The notes below the pieces were generated by a model, which had not been told where the DNA came from, ran no database searches, and saw nothing but the letters and a program-made list of their open reading frames with translations. 64,000 bases of DNA from Pseudomonas putida (GTDB lineage Bacteria > Pseudomonadota > Gammaproteobacteria > Pseudomonadales > Pseudomonadaceae), in contig NZ_CP109603.1 in NCBI RefSeq assembly GCF_025905425.1, forward strand, positions 3,136,001 to 3,200,000, in the 5' to 3' direction. Below, in pieces: positions 18,701 through 29,882 of the stretch (the stretch's first letter is position 1; each line of letters opens with the position of its first letter). Made by a program: the position numbers and the translations under genes.

Positions 18701-19780
18701 GCGAAAATTGCGCCGCAGCTTGCACGCTGGCAAGCACTGGGCGCCTCGGTGCTGCTCAGGTCTTGCGACGTCGCCCAGCAGCCCCGCGTGATGGCGCTGT
18801 TCGACGAGATCGACCGTACCCTGCCGCCGCTAGACGGGGTATTCCACTGCGCCGGCAGCCTGCGTGACGGCTTGCTCGGCGCGCAGACCTGGGATGACTT
18901 CCAGGCACCGCTCGCCGCGAAAACCCAAGGCGCCTGGTGGCTGCACCAGGCCACCCAGGCACGCCCTTTGAGCTGGTTCGTGCTGTTCTCCTCGGCGGCC
19001 ACCGTGTTCGGCTCCCCAGGCCAGGGCAATTACGCTGCGGCCAATGCCTTCCTCGACCAACTGGCCACCCAGCGCCGGGCCAACGGCCTGTGCGGGCTGA
19101 GCATCAACTGGGGGCCATGGAAGGGTGACGGCATGGCCCATGCGACCGGCCGCGCGGCCAACTTCCAGCGCGCCCCCGGCGTGGGCTTGCTGGCCCCCCA
19201 GGAGGCGCTGGAGGCGATGCTGGCCTTGGCCGGCACGGCGCACGCCAACCCCACGGTGATCGACATCGACTGGACGCAGATTCACGCGGCAGTCAGCCAA
19301 CGCGCACAACATTCGCTGCTGTCCGGGTTGGTCAGAAGGCCCGCCGACAGTACCCGCTACCTGGCCGACCTGGCCGCCTTGCGCAGCGAGTGCGATCAGT
19401 TGGCCGCGCCGCAGCGTCGGGCCTGCATCGAGCAGTTCGTGTTGAAAATGGCCAGGGACATCATGGCCATGAACGACCGCCAGTTGCTGGACGTCAACGA
19501 GCCGCTGCAATCGGAGGGCCTGGATTCGCTGATGGCACTGGAGCTGCGCAACAAGTTGGCGCAGATCCTTGGCCGAAAACTCCCCGCCACCTTGCTGTTC
19601 GACTACCCCACCGTGCGCGCGATGAGCGCGTTCATCGCCGACCAACTGTACCCGCCGCTTGACGCACCGCGTGATGCGCAGGCCCCAGCGCGAGCCGCGA
19701 CCGCCCCCGTCAGCGAAGACAATTTCAGCGACCTGAGCGATGCCGAACTCCTGGCCATGCTGGCCGATGAAGCCCTGTGA
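9752..19780 (+). CDS. Bimodular type I polyketide synthase (KS-AT-KR-ACP, KS-AT-DH-KR-ACP)
   Basis: About 3342 residues. Module 1: KS 47-470 (Cys220 in DTSCSSS, His355, His394), AT 572-890 (GHSLGEY Ser663; AFHS at 764-767, malonyl type), KR about 1139-1320 (TGGLGALG; Tyr1287 in YCAANSF), ACP with Ser1452. Module 2: KS 1517-1945 (Cys1686, His1821), AT 2039-2345 (Ser2130; GFHS, malonyl type), DH about 2410-2690 (His2441; Asp2610 with Gln2614; the usual HxxxGxxxxP ends in Ala), KR about 2945-3130 (Tyr3094), ACP with Ser3259. Both KRs keep the Asp of the LDD-like motif (SDG, RDG), suggesting B-type (D-hydroxy) reduction. No enoylreductase or thioesterase is present. Predicted output: beta-hydroxy after module 1, enoyl after module 2. 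The start is uncertain: ATG 9752 is used, but GTG 9698 and TTG 9779 are possible. Confidence 0.95.
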   Translation: MVKFLRANTLKSTDTQPSGIKALLANSVSEILSLRQKVEHLQAGIDEPIAIVGMGCRFPGGANTPEAFWQLLKEGVCAVRDMGDARWSSADYYHPDAEAAGKLYSQHAGLLDRVDHFDAQRFKLPAHEANAMDPQQRLLLMVCWEALRNANLDLPALKGSKTGVFLGMSTSDYSRLAVDPLVPEAIDAYACLGNAHSVAAGRIAYLFGFHGPALALDTSCSSSLLSVHLACKSLRAGESTMALAGGVNLILSPENSIGLSRMQALSRHGLCRTFDAEADGYVRGEGCGVVVLKTLSQARLDNDHIYAVIRGSAVNHDGASNGLTAPNGRMQQEVIEQALKQARLSPGDIDYVETHGTGTPLGDPIEVNALLRALRQAPAENPLLIGSVKTNIGHLESAAGIAALIKLCLSLKHQLIVPHLHFAKPNPHINWATDKLEVPTQCRPWPQQEALRHAGVSAFGLSGTNVHMVLSSAEEAQQPPAEHFPGVLTFCATSAETLAQTSVRWSDFLRDSTLPYADICSSSNAYRHNAKHRLSVVADRAEDAQALLQRFAAGERPAQVHQGAIPGARAEMCMLFTGQGSQYAGMGQQLYATQAAFREALEQCDALYTEALGHSIKDVLWGERTQALSETQYTQPAIFCLQYALTRLWASLGIAPATVIGHSLGEYAAACAAGVFSMEDGLRLIIQRGHLMHSMTVAGSMLAVKAERLAIEQLIAPFAGQVSIAADNGPNDLVISGSSPVVEQIKAELDQRGIRSNALNVSRAFHSALMSPMLDAFKAYAAQVHYSAPTVAFYSTVLGRRVDTELCDPAYWAHQVAAPVEFHQALVTLAQEQPHGLLEVGPSPTLVDLASRSLPTDDLRATLYSLRKGQDEQHLLRDNLARLYVQGVLARIPGSPARKLALPVEVLDEKPYWVNGGKMSPVRLRDARPSNSPEVVHLRAQRQWQVSASLGEPLALDGRWLMVSESADFLAAVEDGAVRKVLVSDVDSALGQGLERFDGVLYVACASGTDIGQHAPESINRFIALSTRICSASCLAAGARFVVAHYNTDPLDRLVHSGGVGVTKTLAQEYPQLRFNQIDLRPAGSLADDAKRLLAWVARAADTGVPFEVRIKQNNVYECRLETLAPASPAEALSLKAGRSYLITGGLGALGLAIAQGLARRGAGQLLLVSRRSEPSATQQALLDGLGVLGCDVRLFTLDVCDRLALGALIAECGQSLLPLAGVVHAAGALSDGRLDQMTAAATASVLAPKITGGWHLHELTCPLQLDFFALFSSASAVFGNYAQGAYCAANSFLDELAAYRVAQGLVATSLAWGPWAGAGMASAGTAAATLRAQGLALIEPDEGFDLFLRLLPSAPYNPVLLNLQPQALEQLSLDQTGPALLRLYAQAQRPRPSAAANTDSPLRAYLQRMHPQAPAKAIESLLRESIADVSGNEAMAGFSSDAPLIEMGLDSLMAVQLRNRLSALTGEALPVSLLFDYPSLARLGDYLLSLHTAGSGPDTAALPAPDASQRATAVQDIAIIGIGCRYPGGVSDAESFWQMLVDGVDGVGEVGNARWNHDEYYDADPDAPGKMYSRWGGLLDDVGHFDNRFFNISAQEAISMDPQQRLLLEVGWETLENAGITPAAVANGGIFVGCGPNEYSHILNAPGAPQTSAYFATGNSISVNAGRLAYFLGWEGPAIAIDTACSSSLVSVALACQSLRHGECSVALAGGVNLTLSPHTNIALSKAHMLSPDGRCKTFDQRANGYVRSEGCGLVLLKPLEDALRDGDQVLSVIKGCSINQDGRSQGLTAPSGPAQERVMRAALGQAGMEPEHIQYLEAHGTGTPLGDPIEMHAIEAVYGQRAGTSPLYVGSVKTNLGHTEAAAGVASLIKLSLMLQHRTIARNLHLNTLNPHFSANLLGQTPSVIVADQPRPWPATTGPATGAVSSFGFSGTNAHLILAGAPEVQQQVPAEPVDEPCLLALSARSTAALEALKRRYVARLQGGVSDLPSLCHSASTRRVHFEVREAFVASTADELCQQLQHPMLEAPRRSAHSATRVAFLFTGQGSQYLGMGRALYVQGSLFKQALDQCAALMQAQLPGSILEVLWAEDAARLDNTYYTQPALFALQYALGKQWMGWGVVPDYVLGHSVGEYAAACLAGVMSLEDAVRLICARARLMVEQCETGSMLVVHASRGETQALLARLGDVAQQLSVAAHNGPANTVVAGCSQTLQRLIALCASEAIDTQSLRVSHGFHSPLMAPMLDAFRRVAEGIRFKPATITFVSTVTGTVLNGENACADYWVEHVRAPVLFNEALATLATLAPQVGLEVGPGTQLIGMARRCLEGSQIVWLSSLKAKAEARRHMLSTLGALYAQQVTPDWSAVFPSTRPYLRTALPAYAFQRSHFWPQQQGPALFPAQRSQGNSRPAELPVLGQKTVSATGEVIYQTRFDAQAPFPIADHRLYGTIVIAGATHLALSALIAENLDQALGYELSDITFPAAMVFADDEAKQFQYLVSRQADQRLSIAGYSRTEGDEGPWQQHFTSTLSPRLPASAVGVEHSFDPQQLCQGLEQQLDGERFYSEMAAAGYALEGGFRWVERIWRRPGQALARLRAPQNAETAYIVAPGLMDAFFQTSAAASYDTHLSLGGRDTLYIPFAIDAMRVLKQVKGPLWCHVQCLSAAPQHAGEAELEAYSHRLTVYDEAGEPVVTVEALRSKRAPKSVLIDSLKHKPSLAYHIDWVAGATPLAHQPLAVMGSKPLWLILADRSGHAHALRQRLEHAGVRCLLLASDADSEQPGLVRYDLDRLPEGLAALLEPLTQGHAIQQVIHLQGLDHLPADAQDLSAQQRALLLPVLAVQQMCLKAGSEPDWTFAVAHDTHTAPAAPIAGMLRGLAKVMGEEHPQARIKHVSVAAQALQERVDCLYSELGLDDNESEIRYTGDARQVARLSALPYAPVAPAQAVFHADRSYLITGGLGAIGLSLADLIIQRGGRHLVLVARTTEVAKIAPQLARWQALGASVLLRSCDVAQQPRVMALFDEIDRTLPPLDGVFHCAGSLRDGLLGAQTWDDFQAPLAAKTQGAWWLHQATQARPLSWFVLFSSAATVFGSPGQGNYAAANAFLDQLATQRRANGLCGLSINWGPWKGDGMAHATGRAANFQRAPGVGLLAPQEALEAMLALAGTAHANPTVIDIDWTQIHAAVSQRAQHSLLSGLVRRPADSTRYLADLAALRSECDQLAAPQRRACIEQFVLKMARDIMAMNDRQLLDVNEPLQSEGLDSLMALELRNKLAQILGRKLPATLLFDYPTVRAMSAFIADQLYPPLDAPRDAQAPARAATAPVSEDNFSDLSDAELLAMLADEAL

Positions 19781-19814
19781 GCCGCCCCCACCCCACGTGA
19801 AAGGAACCCCACGC

Positions 19815-23096
<3,282 letters not shown>

Positions 23097-23126
23097 CCCT
23101 TCACCCCATTCCAAGGAGGCCCCTTC

Positions 23127-23753
23127 GTGCACGCACAAACGCCCGAAAAACCCGTCGTCGCCATCTTCGACTTCGACCGCACACTCACCGACCGCCACAC
23201 CTTCTGGCGCTTTCTACAGCGCCTGGTAGGCACGCCGCGATTCATCCTGGTCGCCATCAGCCTGGTGCCCACGGCGCTGTTGCTGGCCCTCAAGGTGATT
23301 CCGCTGATGGCGGCGCGTGAAGTGATGATCCGCCGCTGCATGACCGGCGTCAGCGCCGAGAAATACCGCGCACTGGGCCAGGTGTTCGCGCGCCAGGACA
23401 TCGATGCCTGGGTCAAGCCCGAAGCCCTGGCACGCCTCAAGTGGCACCAGGCCCAAGGCCACCGTTGCCTGTTGATCAGCAATTCTGCAGACGTCTACCT
23501 AGAGCCCTGGGGCCAGGCCGCAGGGTTTGATGGCATCAGTGGTTCGCGTTTCAAGGAGCACAACGGGGTATTGACCGGCGAACTCGATGGCCCGCACTGC
23601 CAGGCCGAAGAGAAGGTCGTCCGGGTTCGGCAGATTCTCGGCAACCCGAGCGACTACGTGATCCATGCCTACGGTGACAGCGACGGCGACCGCAACCTGC
23701 TGGACATCGCCGAGTACCCCTACTACCGGTCGTTCGAACACTGCACCCAGTGA
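23127..23753 (+). CDS. HAD-superfamily phosphatase, subfamily IB
   Basis: A 208-residue protein from a GTG start with AAGGAGG seven bases upstream. Motif I is FDFDRTLTD with Asp15 as nucleophile and Asp17; motif II is LISNSADV; the motif III lysine lies in EEKVVR; motif IV is YGDSDGDRNLL. The hydrophobic stretch RFILVAISLVPTALLLALKV is typical of HAD-IB phosphoserine-phosphatase relatives that act on lipid-like phosphates. It follows the AfsA-domain PKS by 30 bases. In A-factor biosynthesis a phosphatase must remove the phosphate that comes from dihydroxyacetone phosphate, so I infer that role here. A housekeeping phosphatase is the alternative, but its place inside the operon argues against that. 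Confidence 0.88.
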   Translation: MHAQTPEKPVVAIFDFDRTLTDRHTFWRFLQRLVGTPRFILVAISLVPTALLLALKVIPLMAAREVMIRRCMTGVSAEKYRALGQVFARQDIDAWVKPEALARLKWHQAQGHRCLLISNSADVYLEPWGQAAGFDGISGSRFKEHNGVLTGELDGPHCQAEEKVVRVRQILGNPSDYVIHAYGDSDGDRNLLDIAEYPYYRSFEHCTQ

Positions 23754-23768
23754 CTAGGGAGGTCATCC

Positions 23769-25454
23769 ATGAGCCATTCAGAACACACCACCACCGCAGT
23801 GCTGATCGTCGGCGCCGGCCCGGTCGGGCTGCTGCTCGGCATCCAGTTGCAACGCTTCGGCATCCCACACCGGCTGATCGACAAGCGCCTGCAGCGCCAG
23901 CCGTTTTCCAAGGCCTTCGCGATTCACTCGCGCACCCTGGAAATCTTCGAAGACCTGGGCCTGCTGGGCGCACTGCTCGAACGTGCCGTGCAGGTTGAGC
24001 AGATGCACATCTACAGCAAGCGCAAGCGCTTGATCAGCTATGACCTGGGCCAGCTCCAGGTGCCCTTTCCGTTCACCGCGAGCATTGCCCAGAACACCGT
24101 CGAAGACCTCCTCGAAGCCCACTACCAGCAAGCAGGCGGGCACGTGGAGCGCGGCGTTGAGCTGCTCAGCCTTGAGCAGAACGAGCAGGCCGTGTCGGTC
24201 ACCCTCAAAGGCATCGATGCGGACCTTGAGCAGGTGCAATGCGACCGCCTGGCAGGGTGTGACGGTGGCCAGAGTGACGTGCGCCAACTGACCGGGATCA
24301 CTTTCGACGGGGGCATCTACCCCCAGCCTTACATCATTGCCGATGGCACGCTGGCATGGCGCGGCGATAACAGCAGCGGGCATGTCTTCACCTCAGGTGA
24401 CGGCTACCTGATGCTGTTCCCACTGCCCGGTGGCAAGCACCGCGTGGTGATCAACTGCCAAGACCCCACGTTGACCAGCGCCGACCTGACCTGCGAAAAG
24501 GTCAATGCCAGCCTGCAACAGCGTGGCTTCGGCGACATCAGCCTGAGCGACCCGGTATGGCTGTCGGTGACTACCTTCCAGCATCGCCTGGCCAGCGACT
24601 ACAGCGTGGGCCGGGTGTTCTTGGCCGGCGACGCGTGCCACGTGCACAGCCCGATCGGCGGCCAGGGGCTCAACACCGGTTTTCAGGATGCCTACAACCT
24701 GTCGTGGAAGCTCGCCCACACACTCAACTATGGCGCCCGACAGGCGCTGCTCGACAGCTACCAGGCAGAGCGACGGCCGGTGGCACAAACCGTGCTGAAG
24801 AACACCAGCCAGCAAATGCGCATGCTGAACGTGAAGCGCCCGTTGCTGCGTTTTCTGCGTGATGCCGTGGTGCCAAAACTGGCCCGCACCGCACGCTTTC
24901 AAGCACGCATCGTCAACCAGGCCACCGGCTTCCAGATCGACTACCACACCAGTGCCCTGAGCGTTCCCGCTTCGACGCCAGGCACCTCGCCCCTCAAGGC
25001 CGGGCAACGGATGCCCGATGCGCTGCTGCGCGATAAAGCCGGCAACGCCCTGCGCATTTTCGACCTGCTCCAGGGCACCCACTACTCGCTGTTCGTGTTC
25101 ACCGGGCCCGCCGCTGACAGCAAAAACCAGCTCGACTCGATCAAGCGGGCGCTGGAGACATCGAACTGGCCCAAGGACTTTTTGCGCACCTACCTGATGG
25201 GCGCACCGAACCTTACGACTGCCACCGCGGCTCGCGGCCTGGCGACCCGCTATGACCTTACCGACACCCTGCGCGAAACCCTGGGCGTCGAGCACGGCCG
25301 CCTGCTGCTGGTAAGGCCCGATGGCTACCTGGCGCTGCATTGCCCGCTGGCAGAGGTCGAGCAACTGCACCGTTATTTCGCACTGTTCTACCCCACCCGC
25401 CGCACACCGACCTACGCCGGCGAAGCCCTTGCGGCGCTGGAGGCCAGCGAATGA
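23769..25454 (+). CDS. FAD-dependent aromatic-hydroxylase-type monooxygenase
   Basis: A 561-residue class A flavoprotein monooxygenase. The N-terminal LIVGAGPVGLLLGIQL is the Rossmann GxGxxG; the GCDGGQSDVRQ segment is the DG motif of NAD(P)H/FAD binding; VFLAGDACHVHSPIGGQGLN is the GD motif for the FAD ribityl chain. Beyond about residue 400 there is a thioredoxin-like C-terminal domain of the phenol hydroxylase/PheA-TfdB group (LRIFDLLQGTHYSLFVFTG). GGGAGGT precedes the ATG. As a tailoring enzyme it probably hydroxylates or oxidatively rearranges an electron-rich ring made after the PKS; a Baeyer-Villiger-like reaction is less likely for this group. The exact reaction is not predictable. 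Confidence 0.9.
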   Translation: MSHSEHTTTAVLIVGAGPVGLLLGIQLQRFGIPHRLIDKRLQRQPFSKAFAIHSRTLEIFEDLGLLGALLERAVQVEQMHIYSKRKRLISYDLGQLQVPFPFTASIAQNTVEDLLEAHYQQAGGHVERGVELLSLEQNEQAVSVTLKGIDADLEQVQCDRLAGCDGGQSDVRQLTGITFDGGIYPQPYIIADGTLAWRGDNSSGHVFTSGDGYLMLFPLPGGKHRVVINCQDPTLTSADLTCEKVNASLQQRGFGDISLSDPVWLSVTTFQHRLASDYSVGRVFLAGDACHVHSPIGGQGLNTGFQDAYNLSWKLAHTLNYGARQALLDSYQAERRPVAQTVLKNTSQQMRMLNVKRPLLRFLRDAVVPKLARTARFQARIVNQATGFQIDYHTSALSVPASTPGTSPLKAGQRMPDALLRDKAGNALRIFDLLQGTHYSLFVFTGPAADSKNQLDSIKRALETSNWPKDFLRTYLMGAPNLTTATAARGLATRYDLTDTLRETLGVEHGRLLLVRPDGYLALHCPLAEVEQLHRYFALFYPTRRTPTYAGEALAALEASE

Positions 25455-25506
25455 GCCACCCCGCGCGCTTCTGCCCTGCTCACCCATCACGACAAGGAAC
25501 CGTTCT

Positions 25507-28047
25507 GTGACGTCCTATTCTCAGCGCTACGCTGCTTTCATATTGAGGCACAAGAAGGCCACCCTCGGGACGCTGGCCCTGATCACGCTGTTCTTCTGCG
25601 TGCAACTGCTGTGGCTCCAGGTGAACCCCTCTTTGTTCCTGCTGGGCAAGGACTTCAAGGGCCGCGTGCTCATGGCCGAGGCGCGCCAGCACTTCAGCGG
25701 TTCCGGTGAACAGATCCTGGTCGGTGTCGTCACCTCCGAAGAGAGCATCTTCAACCCCCGTTCCCTGGCTGCAATCAAAACACTTACCCAGCAGTTCAGC
25801 GAAATGACGCTGGTGGACGAGGATGACGCACAACAGCTCGGCAGTGCCGCACTCGACCCACAAAGCCAGGCCATGGTCGGGCGGATTCTGGCCGACGGGA
25901 TCACCGCGCGGGACAAGAACGACCTCAAAGCACTGTCGGCCCATCTGGCAACCCTGCCCGACTGCCCGCCGGCGGTCAGGGACTATGTGGCAGACCTGAC
26001 CATTCGCGTGGCCCCGGTGGTGAATGTCAGAAGCCTGGCCGACGTCGAGAACATCGAACTCAATGGCGACGCGCTGGACGTTCACGACCTGATGACCGAC
26101 GTGCCGGTCGATGCCCAGGCCTTGAGCAAGCTGGCAGAAGAAGTCTTCGACAACGAGATGTTCGTCAACTCGCTGATTTCGCCCAAGGGCAAAGCCTCGA
26201 TGATCCAGATCGAACTGGCCGTGGACGAAGAAGACTCGCGCAACCTGCAGCGCGCCTACGCCGAGGTACTGCGCCAGGTCAGCGAAATCGCCTCGCAGGA
26301 TGCCTTCCCAATCGGTGGTACCGCCACGTATTACGCCGCCATCACCGACATCGTCGAGAAGGACAACAACACCTTCCTGCCGTTCGTGGTGCTGGTGATC
26401 TCGCTGTTGCTGTACATCAGCTTCCGTCGCTGGCAGGGCGTGTGGATCCCACTGATGATCGCCGTGCTGTCGCTGATCTGGACCATGGGCCTGGTCAGCG
26501 CGACGGGATTCAAGCTGAACATCATCACCAACATGATCCCGGTGTTCATCATCTCCATCGCGGTGGCTGACTCCATCCACTTCATCACCGCCTATTACGA
26601 GCGCGCCGCCGAAAGCGACCCGCACACCGCGATCGAAGAGACCATGCACCACCTGCTCATCCCGATGAGCATCTGGTCCTTCACCACGGTGGTCGGCTTT
26701 GCCGCCATGGCCTTCACCAACCTGACCTTCATCAGCGAATTTGGCATCTTCGTGTCCATCGGCGTGGCCTTCGCCTTCGCTATCACCATCACCTTGCTGC
26801 CTGCCCTGCTGCCGTACCTGAAGGTGCCCAAGCAACAGATCAAGAAAGCCAACGACAACAGCTTCATGCTGCTCGTCGACCGCTTCAGCAGCGCAGCCAA
26901 CCGCTTGTCGCGCAAGGCACCGTGGGCCCTGATGAGCCTGAGCCTGGTGCTGCTGGTGGCGGCTACCTACATGAGCTTCCAGGTACGCGTCGACAACGAG
27001 AACATCTCGTCATTCTCCAAGTCCACCGCCGTGCGCCAGGACAACGACGTGCTCAACCAATACTTTGGCGGCACCGTCCCTGCGTCCATCTGGCTGCGCT
27101 CGGAAACCAAAGACATGGTCAAGCGCCCAGAATTCATCAACGCCCTGCGCCTGATCGAACAACGCCTGAAGCAGCACGAGCAGATCGGCTACACCCTCTC
27201 GCCAGCCGACTACCTGAACCGCATCAATGAACTGATGGCCGACGACGGCAGCCCGCAGCTACCCGCCAACGCCTCGGAAGAGCTGATTTCGCAGTACTTC
27301 CTGCTTTACGAATTCGGCAACGGCAGCGAGATCAAAGACGTCGTCGACTACAACTACAGCAGCGCCCGGATCATCGCCACGGCGTATACCGACCGGGGCA
27401 CCACCTGGGAAGCGATCATCGATGACGTGCGCAATTATGCCGCGACCGTCGTCCCCAAGGGCGTCACCGTCGAGGTCTACGGTACCGGCGAGCTCCAGGC
27501 CAGCAACATCCCCGAGATCGTCAAAAGCCAGGCCTACAGCTTCGGGTTCTCGTTCCTGATCATCGCCGTGATGATGCTCGCCATCTTCCGTTCGTTGAAG
27601 ATGGCCATCGTCAGCATGGTGCCCATGACCTTCACCCTGGCCCTCATTGGCACGCTGATGCTGGCCCTGGACATCCCGCTGGACATCGGCACGGCGATGA
27701 TCTGCGGCATCTGCTTCGGCGTGGGCATCGACTACACGATTCACTTCCTGAGTGTTTACAACACCTACGCAAAAGTACCCGGCACCAATCATGAACAAGT
27801 GCTGGCCAAGACTGTCGTGTCGGTAGGGCGCCCAATCCTGATCAACTCGCTGTCGCTGGCCAGCGGCTTTGCCGTGCTGTGCCTTTCGAGCTACGCCGCC
27901 ATCGTCAACCTTGGCTTGCTGACCGCAGTTTCGATGGTGGCCTGCGCCTTCTTCACGATGTTGCTGATTCCGGCCACGCTGCGCGTCTGCGTCAACTTCG
28001 TACCCGTCGAGCAGGGGGAAGATCATCTTGAACCCGTTGCCAGCTGA
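25507..28047 (+). CDS. MMPL/RND-family inner-membrane transporter
   Basis: An 846-residue protein from a GTG start (VTSYSQRYAAFILRHKKATL) with AAGGA upstream; the longer frame beginning at 25321 lies inside the monooxygenase gene. The architecture is TM1, a large periplasmic loop, TM2-6, a second half with TM7, a second loop and TM8-12. Conserved segments include FIISIAVADSIHFITAYYE and GICFGVGIDYTIHFLSVYNT, characteristic of MMPL/HpnN-type lipid transporters. These proteins move lipids or polyketide lipids from the inner membrane toward the cell surface. Its partners here are the LolA-like protein at 28839 and the barrel at 6038. Its last 20 bases overlap the thioesterase gene. Confidence 0.9.
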   Translation: MTSYSQRYAAFILRHKKATLGTLALITLFFCVQLLWLQVNPSLFLLGKDFKGRVLMAEARQHFSGSGEQILVGVVTSEESIFNPRSLAAIKTLTQQFSEMTLVDEDDAQQLGSAALDPQSQAMVGRILADGITARDKNDLKALSAHLATLPDCPPAVRDYVADLTIRVAPVVNVRSLADVENIELNGDALDVHDLMTDVPVDAQALSKLAEEVFDNEMFVNSLISPKGKASMIQIELAVDEEDSRNLQRAYAEVLRQVSEIASQDAFPIGGTATYYAAITDIVEKDNNTFLPFVVLVISLLLYISFRRWQGVWIPLMIAVLSLIWTMGLVSATGFKLNIITNMIPVFIISIAVADSIHFITAYYERAAESDPHTAIEETMHHLLIPMSIWSFTTVVGFAAMAFTNLTFISEFGIFVSIGVAFAFAITITLLPALLPYLKVPKQQIKKANDNSFMLLVDRFSSAANRLSRKAPWALMSLSLVLLVAATYMSFQVRVDNENISSFSKSTAVRQDNDVLNQYFGGTVPASIWLRSETKDMVKRPEFINALRLIEQRLKQHEQIGYTLSPADYLNRINELMADDGSPQLPANASEELISQYFLLYEFGNGSEIKDVVDYNYSSARIIATAYTDRGTTWEAIIDDVRNYAATVVPKGVTVEVYGTGELQASNIPEIVKSQAYSFGFSFLIIAVMMLAIFRSLKMAIVSMVPMTFTLALIGTLMLALDIPLDIGTAMICGICFGVGIDYTIHFLSVYNTYAKVPGTNHEQVLAKTVVSVGRPILINSLSLASGFAVLCLSSYAAIVNLGLLTAVSMVACAFFTMLLIPATLRVCVNFVPVEQGEDHLEPVAS

Positions 28048-28834
28048 TCGCGGCCAGCGGCCGGCGATGCAAACCGCCCCACTGAACCGCACGTTGATGG
28101 CGTTCGGCGAACGGCCCCAAGGCGCACCGGTACTGGTGTGTTTCGGGCCTGCAGGCTGTGGTCCGAGCTTTTATCGCCGCTGGGCGAAGTCGCTCGATGC
28201 GCCGACGCAGTTGCTGGCCGTGCACCTGCCCGGCCGCGAGGGGCGCCACCGTGAAGCGCGCGTGACCGACTTCTCGCAGTTGGTGACGCAGCTTGCCGAT
28301 GACATTCACGCCCAGGTCAGTGGTGAGTATTCGTTCTTTGGCCACAGCCTGGGCGCCGCCCTGGGCTTCGCCGTGGCCCAGGAAATGGAAAACCGCCACG
28401 GGCGCAACGCCAGCAAAGTGCTGATTTCCGCGCGTACGGTGCCGGACGAAACCCGCCTCACCGACGTCGACCCTGAGTGCTCAAACGCGCAGATGATCGA
28501 GTTTTTGGTGTCTCTGGGTTGCCTGCCGCCGCAATTGGCGGCCGACACCGAGGCGATGGCGATGTACCTGCCGATCATCCGCGACGACCTGCGCCTGAAC
28601 CTCAATGCCCAAGGCCACCGGTTCGGTCGCGTGCAGGCCGACCTGGTGGCGCTGGCAGGCACCGGCGACACCCTGGCGACGCCCAGGCAGATGCAGCGCT
28701 GGGCACAGCACACCCATCGCCACTTCGAACAGCATGACTGCCAGGGCGGGCACTTTTTCATCCTGGAGCAAGAGCGGCAGGTCATCGACCTGCTGCGCCG
28801 CCTCGTCCACCCAACCCACACAATGGAACTGTAA
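28028..28834 (+). CDS. Type II thioesterase (alpha/beta hydrolase)
   Basis: A 268-residue protein using a TTG start at 28028, supported by AGGGGGAAG about six bases upstream inside the transporter gene; an ATG at 28067 is the alternative. It has PVLVCFGPAGCGPSFYRRWA near the N-terminus, the nucleophile elbow GHSLGAAL with the catalytic Ser, and GGHFFI with the catalytic His near the end. This matches GrsT/RifR-type editing thioesterases that free stalled or wrongly primed carrier proteins. No chain-release thioesterase exists in the PKS proteins, so a releasing role is possible, though the AfsA domain is the better candidate for release. Coupled translation with the transporter is likely from the overlap. 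Confidence 0.9.
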   Translation: MNPLPADRGQRPAMQTAPLNRTLMAFGERPQGAPVLVCFGPAGCGPSFYRRWAKSLDAPTQLLAVHLPGREGRHREARVTDFSQLVTQLADDIHAQVSGEYSFFGHSLGAALGFAVAQEMENRHGRNASKVLISARTVPDETRLTDVDPECSNAQMIEFLVSLGCLPPQLAADTEAMAMYLPIIRDDLRLNLNAQGHRFGRVQADLVALAGTGDTLATPRQMQRWAQHTHRHFEQHDCQGGHFFILEQERQVIDLLRRLVHPTHTMEL

Positions 28835-28838
28835 AAAC

Positions 28839-29666
28839 ATGAAAAAGCTCAACCTGGCCGCACTGCTGCTCAGCGTCGTACTGCCGTCAGCCTTTGCCCA
28901 GACCTACACCGGCGAGCAGGTCATGCTGCTCAACGAAGACTCGCGCAAAGGCCTGACCGAAAGCAGCGACGTGTTCATCACCATGACCGATGCCCGCGGC
29001 AATGTGCGTGAACGGACCTTGAAGCTGCGCATCGACGACGGCAACAAGGCGGCGCGCAAATCCTACCTGGAGTTCGTCGAACCCAAGGATGTGAAAGGCA
29101 CGCGGGTGCTGGCGCTGGAGAACGCCGATGCCGATGAAGACGCAGACCGCTGGATCTATCTGCCCGCGCTGCGCAAGGTTCGGCGCATTGCCGGGGCAGA
29201 CCAGACGCAAAGCTTTGTCGGCACCGACTTCACTTATGAAGACATGTCGATCAGCGATGGCGTGGTGGGGGTCAAGAACCACAGCTACAAGATCCTGCGC
29301 GAAGAGACCATCAAGGACAACAGTGGCGTAGACCGCCACTGCTGGGTGGTCGAAGCCATCCCGACCAGCGCGAAACAGATCGCGCAGGGCTTGTATGGCA
29401 AACGCATCATCTGGGTTGAGCAGCAGTACTACACAGCCATTCAGGAACACTACTTCAACAAGAACGGCGAGCATTTCAAGGTCCGCACCAGCTCGGATAT
29501 CCGCCCGTTCCCAGCTGCAGGGGGCACTACCGAGTGGCGGCCGAACCTGTTCTCGATGAAAAACCTGGAGACCGGCCACAGTACGAATGTGCGCTTTGAA
29601 CAAGTGCTGGACCAACCCATTGACGCGAAGATTTTCACGCGGCGGTTCATGGAGATCGGGTTGTAA
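28839..29666 (+). CDS. Periplasmic LolA-like lipoprotein-sorting family protein
   Basis: A 275-residue protein starting MKKLNLAALLLSVVLPSAFA, a clear signal peptide with an A-x-A type site before QTYTG. Segments such as SSDVFITMTDARGNVRERTL, DADRWIYLPALRKVRRI and GTDFTYEDMSISDG fit the outer-membrane lipoprotein-sorting (LolA-like) family that is regularly encoded next to MMPL permeases. It is not lolA itself, which is present at 48015. The gene starts four bases after the thioesterase stop. Inferred role: a periplasmic shuttle between the MMPL permease and the outer-membrane barrel. It is the last gene of the apparent operon, followed by a strong hairpin. Confidence 0.87.
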   Translation: MKKLNLAALLLSVVLPSAFAQTYTGEQVMLLNEDSRKGLTESSDVFITMTDARGNVRERTLKLRIDDGNKAARKSYLEFVEPKDVKGTRVLALENADADEDADRWIYLPALRKVRRIAGADQTQSFVGTDFTYEDMSISDGVVGVKNHSYKILREETIKDNSGVDRHCWVVEAIPTSAKQIAQGLYGKRIIWVEQQYYTAIQEHYFNKNGEHFKVRTSSDIRPFPAAGGTTEWRPNLFSMKNLETGHSTNVRFEQVLDQPIDAKIFTRRFMEIGL

Positions 29667-29678
29667 CAAACCGGGCAA

Positions 29679-29717
29679 GGCTGCAGGTGGGGGCTGGGTT
29701 CCCCACCGTTTGCAGCC
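29679..29717 (+). terminator. Strong hairpin after the polyketide operon
   Basis: GGCTGCAGGTGGGG pairs with CCCCACC and TGCAGCC, with a three-base bulge, starting 13 bases after the last cluster gene. The classic T-run is missing, so termination efficiency is uncertain, but position and stem strength suit the operon end. Confidence 0.5.
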
Positions 29718-29882
29718 GTGGACGAAGGCATCGATCCTCATCGTTCCCCTGCACATCGGAAACGTGTGGAAATACAGCCAAAACCAAGACAAGCGTTTCC
29801 CTGGGCTATGATCAGCCTTTTTTAGCCTGGCTTTATCCGCCATGGCCTGAATTCACATGGAAAGGTAAGGACGCTTGAATCC